From the NCBI GenBank assembly GCA_902552345.1, contig CACDGO010000002.1, forward strand, positions 79,501 through 143,500: a stretch of DNA of 64,000 bases, given 5' to 3'. Source of the stretch: an uncultured Pelagibacteraceae bacterium. GTDB lineage: Bacteria > Pseudomonadota > Alphaproteobacteria > Pelagibacterales > Pelagibacteraceae. A program made the position numbers and the translations under genes. The first letter of the stretch is position 1, and every line of letters starts with the position of its first letter. Of the stretch, positions 34,278 to 43,196 are shown piece after piece. Under the pieces are notes generated by a model, which saw nothing but the letters and a program-made list of their open reading frames with translations, was not told where the DNA came from and searched no databases.

Positions 34278-35954
34278 TTAATAAAGATTTTCTAGTTGTT
34301 GTTTATAATTTTTAATTATTTCTTTTCTTTTTAACTTTAAAGTTGGTGTTAGCATTCCGTTTTCAATTGTAAATTCCTCATTAATTAAGACAAATTTTTT
34401 AATTTTTTCTATTAAAGTTAAATTTTTATTTATATTTTCAATTATAAGTTTAATTTTTTCTTTATTAATTTCTTTTTCACATACTATTAACGCAACTAAA
34501 TAATTTTTTTTATCTCCGTAAACAAAAGATTGCTTAATGTTTTCATTTAAACATAAAATATTTTCTACTTTGCTCGGAGAAATATTATCTCCACCAAGAT
34601 TTACAATGATATCTTTTTTTCTATCTGTAATTTTTAAATAATTATTATTATCGAGTTCACCTATATCCCCTGTACGAAGCCATCCATCTTTAATTGCTTT
34701 TTCTGTCTCCTCTTTCAAATTCCAGTATCCCAACATAACGTTTTCACCCTTAATAAGTATTTCTCCATCTTCTGCTATCCTAACTTTATTAGTCCTAAAC
34801 GGAGGCCCCACTGATTCGACCTTGACTAGATCTGGTAAATTACAGCTAACGACCGGAGAAGCCTCCGTTAGACCATATCCTTGAAGTGTGGGTAAACCAA
34901 CAGCGTTTAAAAATTCTCCAATATTTTGGTCTAAAGCCCCTCCCCCAGATACGAAAGCTTGGAGATTACCACCAAACTGTTTTCTGATTTTTTTTCTAAC
35001 TAATTTTTCGCAAAAGAAATTTATGATTTTTTCACTTAATTTTAATTCCTCTTTTTTGAGTATTTTTTTACCTAAATTTAATGTCTGGTTTATTAGTTTT
35101 CTTTTTAATCCAGATTGCTTTTCAAAATTCATATTTATTTTTGTAAAAAGATTTTGATAAAATCTAGGCACAGCTGTCATGATTGTAGGCTTTGCAACTC
35201 CCATATTAGAAATGAGTTTTTCTAAACTTTCGGCGTAAAAAACTTTTGCTCCAACTATAATTTGTATAAATTGAACTGTATGCTCATAAGAATGTGATAA
35301 AGGTAGCCAGGTTAAAAATACCGGATCTTTTTTTTTTGTTAAAGTTTCTAATAATTCAACTGCACCCTCGCAGTTAGATAAAATACCACCATGACTTAAA
35401 ACAACTCCTTTAGGATTTCCCGATGTACCTGAGGTATAAATAATACATGCAGGCATATTCCTTTTTAAATCTTTATTAACTATTTTTTCATTAATTTCTT
35501 CATTTAGTATTTCTTGAATTAACAAACTATCAGTATCTATTTTCTCAAAAGATATTATTTTTTTAACATCGCTATTTATAAATTTTTTAATTTTATTAAA
35601 TTGGTCTTGGTTTGATACAAATATCAATGAGGGCTTACAATCATTTAAAATATATTCATAATCGTTTGCTGAATAAGTTGTAAAAATAGGAACTGAAATT
35701 CCACCTGCATTCATGATAGCAATATCGGTCATTAACCAATATGGTCTATTCTCAGAAAGTATTAAACATCTATCACCTTTTTTTATTAACGATCTAATTT
35801 TTGCAGAAATTTTATTAATTCTCTCAGTTATATCTTTCCAATTATAAGTTCGTTTGTCCGGTTTAAGCCATTTTAAAAATGGTCTTTTACCTTCAACTTC
35901 CTCTGTCTTTTTAAAATAAAGTTCAACTAAGCTATTTAATTTACTTATATCCAT
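34278..35954 (-). CDS. Long-chain fatty acid-CoA ligase (AMP-forming)
   Basis: A 558-residue adenylate-forming enzyme of the FadD/FAA1 type that activates fatty acids with ATP and CoA. The P-loop motif is CIIYTSGTSGNPKGVVLSH, then AVPRFYQNLF, the A5 region QGYGLTEASPVVSCN, and the A7-A8 core GWLRTGDIGELDNNNYLKITDRKKDIIV. The C-terminus has TPTLKLKRKEI with the catalytic Lys. Shorter than the usual 560-600 residues by little, so complete. It stands alone beside tRNA-Leu. Confidence 0.92.
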   Translation of the reverse strand: MDISKLNSLVELYFKKTEEVEGKRPFLKWLKPDKRTYNWKDITERINKISAKIRSLIKKGDRCLILSENRPYWLMTDIAIMNAGGISVPIFTTYSANDYEYILNDCKPSLIFVSNQDQFNKIKKFINSDVKKIISFEKIDTDSLLIQEILNEEINEKIVNKDLKRNMPACIIYTSGTSGNPKGVVLSHGGILSNCEGAVELLETLTKKKDPVFLTWLPLSHSYEHTVQFIQIIVGAKVFYAESLEKLISNMGVAKPTIMTAVPRFYQNLFTKINMNFEKQSGLKRKLINQTLNLGKKILKKEELKLSEKIINFFCEKLVRKKIRKQFGGNLQAFVSGGGALDQNIGEFLNAVGLPTLQGYGLTEASPVVSCNLPDLVKVESVGPPFRTNKVRIAEDGEILIKGENVMLGYWNLKEETEKAIKDGWLRTGDIGELDNNNYLKITDRKKDIIVNLGGDNISPSKVENILCLNENIKQSFVYGDKKNYLVALIVCEKEINKEKIKLIIENINKNLTLIEKIKKFVLINEEFTIENGMLTPTLKLKRKEIIKNYKQQLENLY

Positions 35955-35958
35955 AACT

Positions 35959-36045
35959 TGGTGGGCGAAGAGAGACTCGAACTCTCAAGGTATTGCTACC
36001 ACCGGATTTTGAGTCCGGCGCGTCTACCAGTTCCACCATTCGCCC
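35959..36045 (-). tRNA. tRNA-Leu (anticodon CAA)
   Basis: The acceptor GGGCGAA pairs with TTCGCCC, the anticodon stem CCGGA/TCCGG encloses the loop CTCAAAA (anticodon CAA), and a long variable arm (about TGGTAGCAATACCT) identifies a class II tRNA. The T-loop is GTTCGAGTC and the CCA end is encoded at 35959-35961. It lies 15 bases after the end of the BASS-family gene on the same strand and may be cut out of that transcript. Confidence 0.96.
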
Positions 36046-36059
36046 TTTTCTTAGATAAT

Positions 36060-36905
36060 CTAATTGATTTTTCTTACTATGAGAACAAAAATAATTGAGG
36101 TGCAAAACATTACTATAGCGTAGGCTGCTGTTGGTACCATGAATACAATATCATCAAATAATTGTGTTGTTACAAACACTGCTAAAGTTCCATTTTGTAA
36201 GCCACATTCTAATGAAATACATTTTCTTTGTGCAATTCCTGATGTCCAAAATTTTGCAACATAATATCCCACGAAAATCATAGTCATATTTAAAATGAAA
36301 GCTATTAGACCTGCTCTAGTTAAATAAGAAACAATTCTATCCCATTCCTCAACCCAAATTGCAATAAATACGACTAAAAATAAAATTACTGACAATCTTT
36401 GAATAATAAGAGTTTTAGAAATAATAAAATTAGTCATTAAACTTCTAACAATCATTCCAAAAATAACAGGAACAGTTACTACAAGGAACATCTTCATTGC
36501 AATATTGAGCATTGATATATCTTTTGCTGTTTCAATCCCTAAAAAATCGGCAGAATTAAAAACTATCAAAGGAACGATGAAAATACTTAATAAACTAACA
36601 ATCGCTGTCAAACTGACTGATAGAGCAACATCTCCATCGGCAAACTTGGTAAGAATATTAGAGGTTACTCCTCCTGGTGCTGCAGCTATTACCATAACTC
36701 CTAAAGCTATTTCTGGTGGTAGTGAAATAATACTAATTAAAATAAAAGCAATTATAGGAAGCAAAATAACCTGACATAAAAAACCTACTAGGAAGTCTCT
36801 TGGGTTTTTAAGCACTCTTGTAAAATCCCCAATCGTTAAGCCAAGACCTAAACCGAACATTATTATGGCAAGACACAAGGGTGCTATTGTTGTTACGATT
36901 TCCAT
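36060..36905 (-). CDS. Bile acid:sodium symporter (BASS) family transporter
   Basis: A 281-residue membrane protein with nine to ten hydrophobic helices. The opening MFGLGLGLTIGDFTRVLKNPRDFLVG and the GVTSNILTKFADGDVALSVSLTA block are the sodium-site signatures of the BASS fold (two crossed broken helices). These proteins take up organic acids or sterol-like anions with sodium; the ligand is unknown. It follows the two-HTH regulator gene by 14 bases, so the regulator may control it. The next feature on this strand is tRNA-Leu. Confidence 0.85.
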   Translation of the reverse strand: MEIVTTIAPLCLAIIMFGLGLGLTIGDFTRVLKNPRDFLVGFLCQVILLPIIAFILISIISLPPEIALGVMVIAAAPGGVTSNILTKFADGDVALSVSLTAIVSLLSIFIVPLIVFNSADFLGIETAKDISMLNIAMKMFLVVTVPVIFGMIVRSLMTNFIISKTLIIQRLSVILFLVVFIAIWVEEWDRIVSYLTRAGLIAFILNMTMIFVGYYVAKFWTSGIAQRKCISLECGLQNGTLAVFVTTQLFDDIVFMVPTAAYAIVMFCTSIIFVLIVRKIN

Positions 36906-36919
36906 AATTTTATAAGTTC

Positions 36920-37969
36920 CTATTCTACTTTAAAGGAAGAGTTTTTCATAAGATCGAAAATTGTAGTTACGAAACCAGCTTTATGCTTTTGGCTATGCAT
37001 ATAATTTTGTTCGAAAGATTTGATATTTTTAGGAGATGGTAAAAGCATATATTCAAGTTTTTTATTTTTCGTAACTAATTTCTCTTTTAAAAGATACTTT
37101 AATTTTCTAATTACTGTAGCTCTTGGAATTGTGGAAATCTCTGAAATAGAAGAGGCGTTTATTCCATTTTTAGGAGTATGCCTTAAAAGGTGTAAATATA
37201 AGTCTGCGTAAGTTCTAGGATCCTCAACAACTCGCCCTTTTACCTGTCTTGAGTAGTCGGTAAATTGTGAGATACCTATTGCACCCCATACATTCCAGGT
37301 TTCTAAGTCACCAAAAAAAGATCTATGTCTAACTAGAAAAGGAATTTGCATTCTGAACCAATGTTGCCAGCATATTGTAAAATATTTATCAATAAATGCT
37401 TCTATTTCTTCTTTTGAAAACGCTCTACCAAACCAAGATTCTTTTGAGAGAATTTGACTAGTCTTTTCTAAAAAATTAGCCATAAATCTTTTTGAATTTG
37501 CTGGTCTTTGAAGTTCTGTTATCTTTCTATTAAAGAAAATTGATTTTCCTTTTCTATATATAATATTTTGATCTTGTAAAAAATTTACTTTTCTTCTTAT
37601 AGTTTCCTTCGGAATATTTAATTCTTTTGAAATTTCAATTAAGTTAATTTTATCAATCAAAAGTTCGTTTTTGTCGTAAAATTCTGTATAGGACAAATAC
37701 TGAAAACGATCTGAATATTTTCGAAATACAGTATTGATTAAATAAACTAAAATTAAGTAAATATCATAATCTTTAAAGGTATTATAAGCGTTATTGCACC
37801 ATGCTTGCTGCAATTTAAACCACAAAGTTACCGTTTCATTAGAATGACTGGATAAAACATCGTAAACCTCATCTGAATTTATTGTATTAAAAATTTTGTT
37901 TTCGAAAGATGGTTTTTTTTTTAAAGGCTCAAAAATGTTTACAGTTTTTAGATCTATTGGCTTAGACAT
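36920..37969 (-). CDS. Regulator with two winged-helix-like segments, function unknown
   Basis: A 349-residue basic protein. Residues about 108-140 (INLIEISKELNIPKETIRRKVNFLQDQ) and about 272-300 (ASSISEISTIPRATVIRKLKYLLKE) each resemble a helix-turn-helix with the I-P-x-x-T/V-x-x-R pattern, followed by wing-like strands. The region between them has Trp/Phe-rich stretches (CWQHWFRMQIPFLVRHRSFFGDLETW). I cannot name a family. It begins in the stop of the small membrane protein gene (TAA then ATG), implying coupling, and precedes the BASS transporter gene. The most likely job is a transcription regulator of this operon. Confidence 0.65.
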   Translation of the reverse strand: MSKPIDLKTVNIFEPLKKKPSFENKIFNTINSDEVYDVLSSHSNETVTLWFKLQQAWCNNAYNTFKDYDIYLILVYLINTVFRKYSDRFQYLSYTEFYDKNELLIDKINLIEISKELNIPKETIRRKVNFLQDQNIIYRKGKSIFFNRKITELQRPANSKRFMANFLEKTSQILSKESWFGRAFSKEEIEAFIDKYFTICWQHWFRMQIPFLVRHRSFFGDLETWNVWGAIGISQFTDYSRQVKGRVVEDPRTYADLYLHLLRHTPKNGINASSISEISTIPRATVIRKLKYLLKEKLVTKNKKLEYMLLPSPKNIKSFEQNYMHSQKHKAGFVTTIFDLMKNSSFKVE

Positions 37970-38155
37970 TTACTTTTTCCACGTTACGCTTTGATTGATT
38001 AAAATAGCCATTAAAATCCAAATGATGAATGTACCTTCCGGCGAAAACCCGTAATCAGCTCCAAACATTCCTGCAACTATAACGATTGAATAAATAGCAA
38101 CTGTAGATAATATTAAACTTGCCAGATACCTAAGGATTGTGCATTTTAAATTCAT
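37970..38155 (-). CDS. 61-residue membrane protein with two helices
   Basis: A small protein with two hydrophobic segments: about residues 8-28 (LASLILSTVAIYSIVIVAG) and 43-55 (FIIWILMAILINQ), separated by GADYGFSPEGT. It stops one base before the regulator start, so the two are coupled. Its ATG shares bases with the ATG of the opposite YqaA/DedA gene (38153-38156 is CATG). The topology and the coupling support a real gene; the function is not known. Another start would remove most of the first helix. Confidence 0.65.
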   Translation of the reverse strand: MNLKCTILRYLASLILSTVAIYSIVIVAGMFGADYGFSPEGTFIIWILMAILINQSVTWKK

Positions 38156-38753
38156 GATTTTAAAAAAATTATACGATAGATGCGTTGAGCTTGCTAGACA
38201 TAAATTTTCAAAGCCTCTATTAGGTTTTGTGGCATTTATCGAAAGTTTCTTTTTTCCGGTTCCACCTGACTTAATGATAGTTCCAATGGTAGTGGCAAAG
38301 AGAGAAGATTATCTCAGGATATTTCTAATAGCTACAACTGGATCAGTATTAGGCGGTTTATTTGGATATATGCTTGGAGTTTTCTTTTTAGATGCATCGA
38401 TGGTCATTATTGAATTTTATGGTTACGAGGAAAAAGTTTTTGAGATGCAGGATAAGATGTCTACAAAAGGTGGATTTTTAACTTGGCTTGGAATTATGTT
38501 TTTGGCTGGCTTTACCCCACTTCCTTTTAAAGTTTTTACTATTACTAGTGGAGTGATCGCTTATAATCTTCCAGTATTTTTCTTTATATGTTTATTTACC
38601 AGAGGACTGAGATTTTTCTTAGTTTCTTATTTAACATTTCTTTTTGGGAAAAAATTTGGTGATTTCATCGAGAAAAGAGGTGCGCTATGGTTTACTTTAA
38701 CTGGAATTTTTATTGTGGTTTTAGCCGTCGTCCTTTATATAATTCTCACTTAA
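38154..38753 (+). CDS. YqaA/DedA-family membrane protein
   Basis: A 199-residue membrane protein of the SNARE-associated/VTT (DedA-YqaA) family. FVAFIESFFFPVPPDLMIVPMVVA matches the YqaA entry (Glu plus PPD), GSVLGGLFGYMLGVF follows, and ITSGVIAYNLPVFFFICLFTRGLRFFLVSYL contains the conserved Arg-rich helix. DedA proteins are needed for membrane lipid carrier turnover in some bacteria. I use the ATG at 38154; an earlier in-frame ATG at 38139 (5 residues more) would lie inside the opposite gene. The stop overlaps dsbB by one base (TAATG). Confidence 0.85.
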   Translation: MILKKLYDRCVELARHKFSKPLLGFVAFIESFFFPVPPDLMIVPMVVAKREDYLRIFLIATTGSVLGGLFGYMLGVFFLDASMVIIEFYGYEEKVFEMQDKMSTKGGFLTWLGIMFLAGFTPLPFKVFTITSGVIAYNLPVFFFICLFTRGLRFFLVSYLTFLFGKKFGDFIEKRGALWFTLTGIFIVVLAVVLYIILT

Positions 38754-39235
38754 TGTTGAATAACAATAAGTTAATTTTAAACAGTATTTTAGCTTTTAGT
38801 TTTTTATCTTTGGCTATAGCTTATTTTATTCAATACATATTAGGACATGAACCTTGTAATTTGTGTCTAATTGAGAGAATTCCTTATTTAGCGTCTTTAA
38901 TACTTATTTCGTTAATATTTATAATTAATAAATTTGAAAAATTAATTGCTGGTATTGTGCTATTATTTTTTATTTTTGGTTCGGTAGTTTCTTTTTACCA
39001 TGTAGGGATCGAACAAGGATTTTTTAGTGAGTCTTTGGTGTGCGATTTGGGTTCGTCTAATGTAAACATGTCTAAAGAGGATTTATTAAAACAACTTCAG
39101 AATAAAACTCCAATAAGCTGTAAAGACGTAACTTTTAGGTTTTTCGGACTTTCTCTTGCTACAATAAATACAGTTATTTCGATATTGTTAAGTGGTATTA
39201 TGTTAAAAGTAATAAAGAATTATGGAAAAAACTAA
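38753..39235 (+). CDS. dsbB: Disulfide bond formation protein B
   Basis: A 160-residue inner-membrane thiol oxidase with four helices that reoxidises DsbA and passes electrons to ubiquinone. The first periplasmic loop has CNLC at residues 35-38 in HEPCNLCLIERIPY, and the second loop has the second Cys pair (LVCDLGS and ISCKDV). An in-frame start at 38687 exists but lies inside yqaA; the ATG at 38753 begins the first helix properly. The end overlaps coq7 by 14 bases. The neighbouring Coq7 makes the quinone that DsbB uses. Confidence 0.88.
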   Translation: MLNNNKLILNSILAFSFLSLAIAYFIQYILGHEPCNLCLIERIPYLASLILISLIFIINKFEKLIAGIVLLFFIFGSVVSFYHVGIEQGFFSESLVCDLGSSNVNMSKEDLLKQLQNKTPISCKDVTFRFFGLSLATINTVISILLSGIMLKVIKNYGKN

Positions 39236-39755
39236 TAAAAAAACTTTAGAAGAGATTATAAGAGTAGATCATGCTGGAGAACGTGGTGCTATTAAAATTT
39301 ACGAAGGCCAGCTACTTGCTTTAAAAACTTTCAAACAAAATGCCTCTTTGAAAAGAAAGATTGAAGAAATGAAAGAGCACGAAAGAGAGCATTATGAATA
39401 CTTTGATAATGAAATTAAAAAAAGAAATATTCAGCCAACTAAACTTTTGCCTCTCTGGGATTTAATGGGAGTTACTTTAGGTTTTGGAACGGCAATGCTT
39501 GGTGAGAAAGCAGCTATGTTATGTACTGCTTCTGTTGAAGAAGTAATAGATGGTCATTATAAAGATCAAACATATAAACTTGGTAAAGATGAGGAAGAGT
39601 TAAAAAAGAAAATTATGAAGTTTAGACAAGATGAACTTGACCATAAAGATATAGCTTATGACAATGGTGCAACAAAAAAAGGTTTATTTGGGGTGTTAGA
39701 TAAAGTTATCAAAACTTCATCAAGAATAGCTATTACAATTTCTGAAAAAATTTAA
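39222..39755 (+). CDS. coq7: Demethoxyubiquinone hydroxylase
   Basis: A 177-residue di-iron hydroxylase of the ubiquinone pathway (Coq7/UbiF-type). Iron ligands are visible in RVDHAGERGAIKIYEGQL, KEHEREHYEYF, ASVEEVIDGHYKDQ and FRQDELDHKDIA, i.e. the four-helix Glu and EXXH set. The full length matches bacterial Coq7. It overlaps dsbB by 14 bases and ends next to the HNH gene, which faces it without a spacer. Confidence 0.95.
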   Translation: MEKTNKKTLEEIIRVDHAGERGAIKIYEGQLLALKTFKQNASLKRKIEEMKEHEREHYEYFDNEIKKRNIQPTKLLPLWDLMGVTLGFGTAMLGEKAAMLCTASVEEVIDGHYKDQTYKLGKDEEELKKKIMKFRQDELDHKDIAYDNGATKKGLFGVLDKVIKTSSRIAITISEKI

Positions 39756-40325
39756 TTACGGTTCTAATTCGATATCCCAATAAAGATAGTCCATCCAACT
39801 TTCGTGTAAAAAATTAGGCGGAAAATTTCTACCGTTTCTGTGAAGGTCTTCTACAGTAGGAGCATAAGGCTTATTGGTTAATTTTAAATCACAATCTTTG
39901 TAAAGTTTACCGCCTTTTTTCACGTTACAACTTGAACAAGCTGTAACTACGTTGTTCCAGTCTGTAAGACCGCCTTTGGATTTTGGAAGAAGGTGATCAA
40001 AAGTTAAATCTTTTTTGTCTCCACAATATTGGCAAGCAAACTTATCTCTCAAAAAAACGTTGAATCTTGTAAAGTTTGGATTTTTTGATGGTTGTATAAA
40101 ATTTTTTAAAGCTATTACACTTGGTAAATTCATTTCAAAAGATGGACTTCTAATTTTTCTTTTGTAATTCGAAACAATACTCACTCTATCTAAAAAAACT
40201 GATTTAACTGCATCTTGCCAGCACCATATTGAAAGGGGATAATAGCTCAAAGGTCTAAAATCAGCATTAAGAACCAATGCTGGGCATTTTTCTAACGGAA
40301 CTTTTTCTGCAGAAGAAATAATCAT
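39756..40325 (-). CDS. HNH endonuclease family protein
   Basis: A 189-residue protein. The N-terminal part (CPALVLNADFRPLSYYPLSIWCWQDAVKSVFLDRV) is typical of the alphaproteobacterial HNH family of unknown role. The HNH core is FACQYCGDKKDLTFDHLLPKSKGGLTDWNNVVTACSSCNVKKGGK: CxxC, the Asp-His pair, the Asn and a second CxxC. It may be a DNA-cleaving or repair nuclease; no toxin or prophage context is seen. The gene is convergent with coq7. Confidence 0.9.
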   Translation of the reverse strand: MIISSAEKVPLEKCPALVLNADFRPLSYYPLSIWCWQDAVKSVFLDRVSIVSNYKRKIRSPSFEMNLPSVIALKNFIQPSKNPNFTRFNVFLRDKFACQYCGDKKDLTFDHLLPKSKGGLTDWNNVVTACSSCNVKKGGKLYKDCDLKLTNKPYAPTVEDLHRNGRNFPPNFLHESWMDYLYWDIELEP

Positions 40326-40389
40326 GACTAAAGCTAACTGATAAGAAAAATTTTATCAAGTTATAATTATGTACCAGGTAAAATACTTA

Positions 40390-41043
40390 TTAATTGAAAT
40401 GTTTTTTAATGAATTGAAGACCCAAACTTGACCCCTCGGTTGGTATACGATGTTCACAGTTTTTAAATATTTTTGTTTCAATTTTGTAATTATTTTTTCC
40501 AAAAAATTCTTTTGCTTCAAGAAGTGATTCTATTGGAACAACTTGATCAAGATCTCCATGCATTAAGATAATATTCGGTCTGGAAATTATATTTTTAGAG
40601 AGATGTTCTGTACTTATAATTCTACCAGAATATCCAACAACTGAGTTTATAGTGTCTCTTCTCTTTATTCCTGTTTGTAATGTTATCATACAACCTTGGC
40701 TAAAACCTCCAATGATAATTTCATTAGCTTTTAAATTATATTTTTCCTTAACTTCATCTATAAATTTATTAAGTTTATTCTCAGCTACTAAAGATTTTGA
40801 TAAAATTTGTTCAGGAGTTTGATCCATTAAGTCGAACCATTGAAAACCTGTTGGGCTTGCTGCGCATTTTTCAGGTGCATCTGGGCAAATTATAATAGTG
40901 TCTGGCAGGTGTGCTCTCCAATAACTGGCTAAAATTGAAATATCTTTTCCGTCTCCACCATAACCGTGACAAAGAATTACTGCATTCTTTGGTTTTTTTT
41001 TAGAAAGTGGCTCTAAAATAATTGTATTTAATGAAAAGGTCAT
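40390..41043 (-). CDS. Carboxylesterase/phospholipase (alpha/beta hydrolase)
   Basis: A 217-residue alpha/beta hydrolase of the YpfH/carboxylesterase type. The oxyanion segment is ILCHGYGGDGKDI, the nucleophile elbow GGFSQGCM contains Ser in GxSxG, Asp lies in LMHGDLDQVVPIE and His in FKNCEHRIPTEG. Substrates are short acyl esters in relatives. The gene is single, on the minus strand, 15 bases from the divergent HIG1 gene. Confidence 0.9.
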   Translation of the reverse strand: MTFSLNTIILEPLSKKKPKNAVILCHGYGGDGKDISILASYWRAHLPDTIIICPDAPEKCAASPTGFQWFDLMDQTPEQILSKSLVAENKLNKFIDEVKEKYNLKANEIIIGGFSQGCMITLQTGIKRRDTINSVVGYSGRIISTEHLSKNIISRPNIILMHGDLDQVVPIESLLEAKEFFGKNNYKIETKIFKNCEHRIPTEGSSLGLQFIKKHFN

Positions 41044-41058
41044 ATAGATAAAATACCA

Positions 41059-41259
41059 ATGTCAGAATTTTTATTTAACTTTATAGGTTTCACTTTATTA
41101 GGTGCTGTTGCAATAGTTTTAATAATGGGTATTTATACTTTATTTAAAGGTGGAAGTACTAGTAAAAAATATTCAAATAAACTTATGCAGTTAAGAGTAT
41201 TGTTACAATTTATTGCAATTATTGTTTTAGTTTTGCTTGCCTATTTTTTTAAAGACTAA
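41059..41259 (+). CDS. HIG1-domain small membrane protein
   Basis: A 66-residue protein with two membrane helices (about 8-28 and 46-63). The loop and second helix KYSNKLMQLRVLLQFIAIIVLVLLAYF match the HIG1 (hypoxia-induced) domain with the QLRV motif found in alphaproteobacterial and mitochondrial proteins that associate with respiratory complexes. Its four last bases overlap the convergent TlpA-like gene. Role in bacteria is not settled. Confidence 0.85.
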   Translation: MSEFLFNFIGFTLLGAVAIVLIMGIYTLFKGGSTSKKYSNKLMQLRVLLQFIAIIVLVLLAYFFKD

Positions 41260-41783
41260 ATATATTTTCTTAAAAGTTTAATAAATTCCTCGCTAGCAAA
41301 ATCGATTTCACCGATCACTTTTCCTAACTCTTTTCCTTCTTTATTAATAAGTATGCTTGTGGGCAAGCCTCTTAATTTGAACCCTCTAACTAATCTTAAT
41401 TCAGGGTCGTAGTAAGTTTTTAGATCTTTTACTCCTATATCTTTAAAAAATTTATCTACTTTTATATTGTTTGGTTTTTCAATATTCACTGCAAAAATAT
41501 CAATTTCTGGGAACTTAGTGCCTAGTTTTTCTAAAGATGGCATTTCTTTTCGGCACGGTGCACACCATGTAGCCCAAAAATTAATTATCATGATCTTGCC
41601 TCTTTTGTTGATTAAATCAACGTCTTGAAGATTTGAGTCTTTAAATTTGAGTTCGCTGATAATTTGAGGTTTTTCATGAATAATAACATTTTTTGAAAAA
41701 TCTTCTGCTCCAATAAGATTTTGGCTAACAAGAGATAAAACTATTATGTGAATATAGATTTTAAAAGATTTACTAATTTTCAT
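41256..41783 (-). CDS. TlpA-like periplasmic thioredoxin
   Basis: A 175-residue exported thiol-disulfide protein. A signal peptide (KSFKIYIHIIVLSLVSQNLIGA) precedes a thioredoxin fold with the active site FWATWCAPCRKEMP (CAPC) and cis-Pro in GLPTSILINKEG. It probably reduces periplasmic disulfides, for example for cytochrome c maturation. Being divergent from argH and not in an operon, its partner cannot be named. Confidence 0.9.
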   Translation of the reverse strand: MKISKSFKIYIHIIVLSLVSQNLIGAEDFSKNVIIHEKPQIISELKFKDSNLQDVDLINKRGKIMIINFWATWCAPCRKEMPSLEKLGTKFPEIDIFAVNIEKPNNIKVDKFFKDIGVKDLKTYYDPELRLVRGFKLRGLPTSILINKEGKELGKVIGEIDFASEEFIKLLRKYI

Positions 41784-41813
41784 ATTAATTTAAATTGTAG
41801 ATAACATAGTAAA

Positions 41814-43196
41814 ATGAAAAATAAAACTGTTTGGGCGAATAGACTAAAGGGAAAGACATCACTTTCTTTTCAAAAAATAGGCTCATCTATAAGTGCAGAT
41901 AAAAGACTTTATGAGCAAGATATAGCTGCGTCCATTGTTCATACCAAAATGCTTGTTAAACAAAAGATTATTGGCAAAAAAGAGGGATCTAAAATTATCA
42001 ATGGTCTTAAAAAAATTAAATCACAGATTGATAAAGGAAAATTCAAATTTCAAGAAAAATTCGAGGATATACATTTAAATATAGAAAAAAAATTATTTGA
42101 ATTAATTGGTCCTTCTGCAGGCTTTTTGCATACAGCTAGATCAAGAAATGATCAAGTTGTTACAGATTTCAAATTATGGATTAAAAAATCATCAAAAGAA
42201 ACTATAGCTAACATTAACTATTTAATGAAAATGTTAATCAAAAAAGCAGAGAAAAATGTTGATACTGTTATGCCTGGCTTAACACATCTTAAGAATGCAC
42301 AACCTATTTCGTTTGCACATTATCTTCTGTCTTACTTTGAAATGTTTAAAAGAGATAAAAAAAGATTCGAAAATAATATAAAACTTTTAGATGAGTGCCC
42401 ATTAGGTTCAGCCGCACTAGCGGGAACTTCTTATAAAATAGATAGAAATTATACTTCAAGACAACTTGGTTTTAAGAAACCAACTGATAATTCAATAGAC
42501 TCTGTTGCAGACAGAGACTTTGCAGTAGATTTTTTATATGCCTCTGCTTTATGTGCAATGCATTTATCTAGATTAGCTGAAGATTTTATAATTTTTAATT
42601 CGAATGCATTTAATTTAATTTCATTTGATGACAGTATGTTGACTGGATCATCGATAATGCCACAAAAGAAAAATCCTGACCCTGCTGAATTAATCAGAGG
42701 TAGAGTTGGTTTGAACTATGGAAATTTAAATTCGATGCTTACTATAATGAAGGGACTTCCAATGTCTTATTTCAAAGATCTTCAGGATGATAAAAAACTT
42801 GTCTTTGATGGATTTGATACTTTAAATGACTCATTGGTTTTAAGTCTTGAATTAGTTAATTCAATAAAACCGAATGAAAAAAATATGCTAAAAATGGCTA
42901 GTGAAGGTTTTACCACGGCTACTGATTTTGCTGATTATTTGGTAAAGGAAAAGAAACTCACTTTTAGAGAGTCTTATGCGGTTGCAACAAAATTAGTGAA
43001 TTACGCCGAAAAGAAAAGTAAATTGTTATCTGAGTTATCTTTACAAGAAATAACAAAAATGTACAAAAATTTAGATAAAAATGTACTAAAAATATTTGAT
43101 GTAAATAACTCTATGAACGCAAAAAAATCCTATGGAGGAACTTCTGCTACTAATGTTAAAGCAATGATTAAAAAATATAAAAAGGAGGTAAAATGA
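41814..43196 (+). CDS. argH: Argininosuccinate lyase
   Basis: A 460-residue enzyme for the last step of arginine synthesis (argininosuccinate to arginine and fumarate). The fumarase/lyase signature GSSIMPQKKNPDPAEL is intact, and the second active-site block HTARSRNDQV with TGLTHLK-like MPGLTHLKNAQP is present. The TGA overlaps the ATG of the lipoprotein gene (ATGA); the order argH-lptM-lysA is common in proteobacteria. Confidence 0.97.
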   Translation: MKNKTVWANRLKGKTSLSFQKIGSSISADKRLYEQDIAASIVHTKMLVKQKIIGKKEGSKIINGLKKIKSQIDKGKFKFQEKFEDIHLNIEKKLFELIGPSAGFLHTARSRNDQVVTDFKLWIKKSSKETIANINYLMKMLIKKAEKNVDTVMPGLTHLKNAQPISFAHYLLSYFEMFKRDKKRFENNIKLLDECPLGSAALAGTSYKIDRNYTSRQLGFKKPTDNSIDSVADRDFAVDFLYASALCAMHLSRLAEDFIIFNSNAFNLISFDDSMLTGSSIMPQKKNPDPAELIRGRVGLNYGNLNSMLTIMKGLPMSYFKDLQDDKKLVFDGFDTLNDSLVLSLELVNSIKPNEKNMLKMASEGFTTATDFADYLVKEKKLTFRESYAVATKLVNYAEKKSKLLSELSLQEITKMYKNLDKNVLKIFDVNNSMNAKKSYGGTSATNVKAMIKKYKKEVK

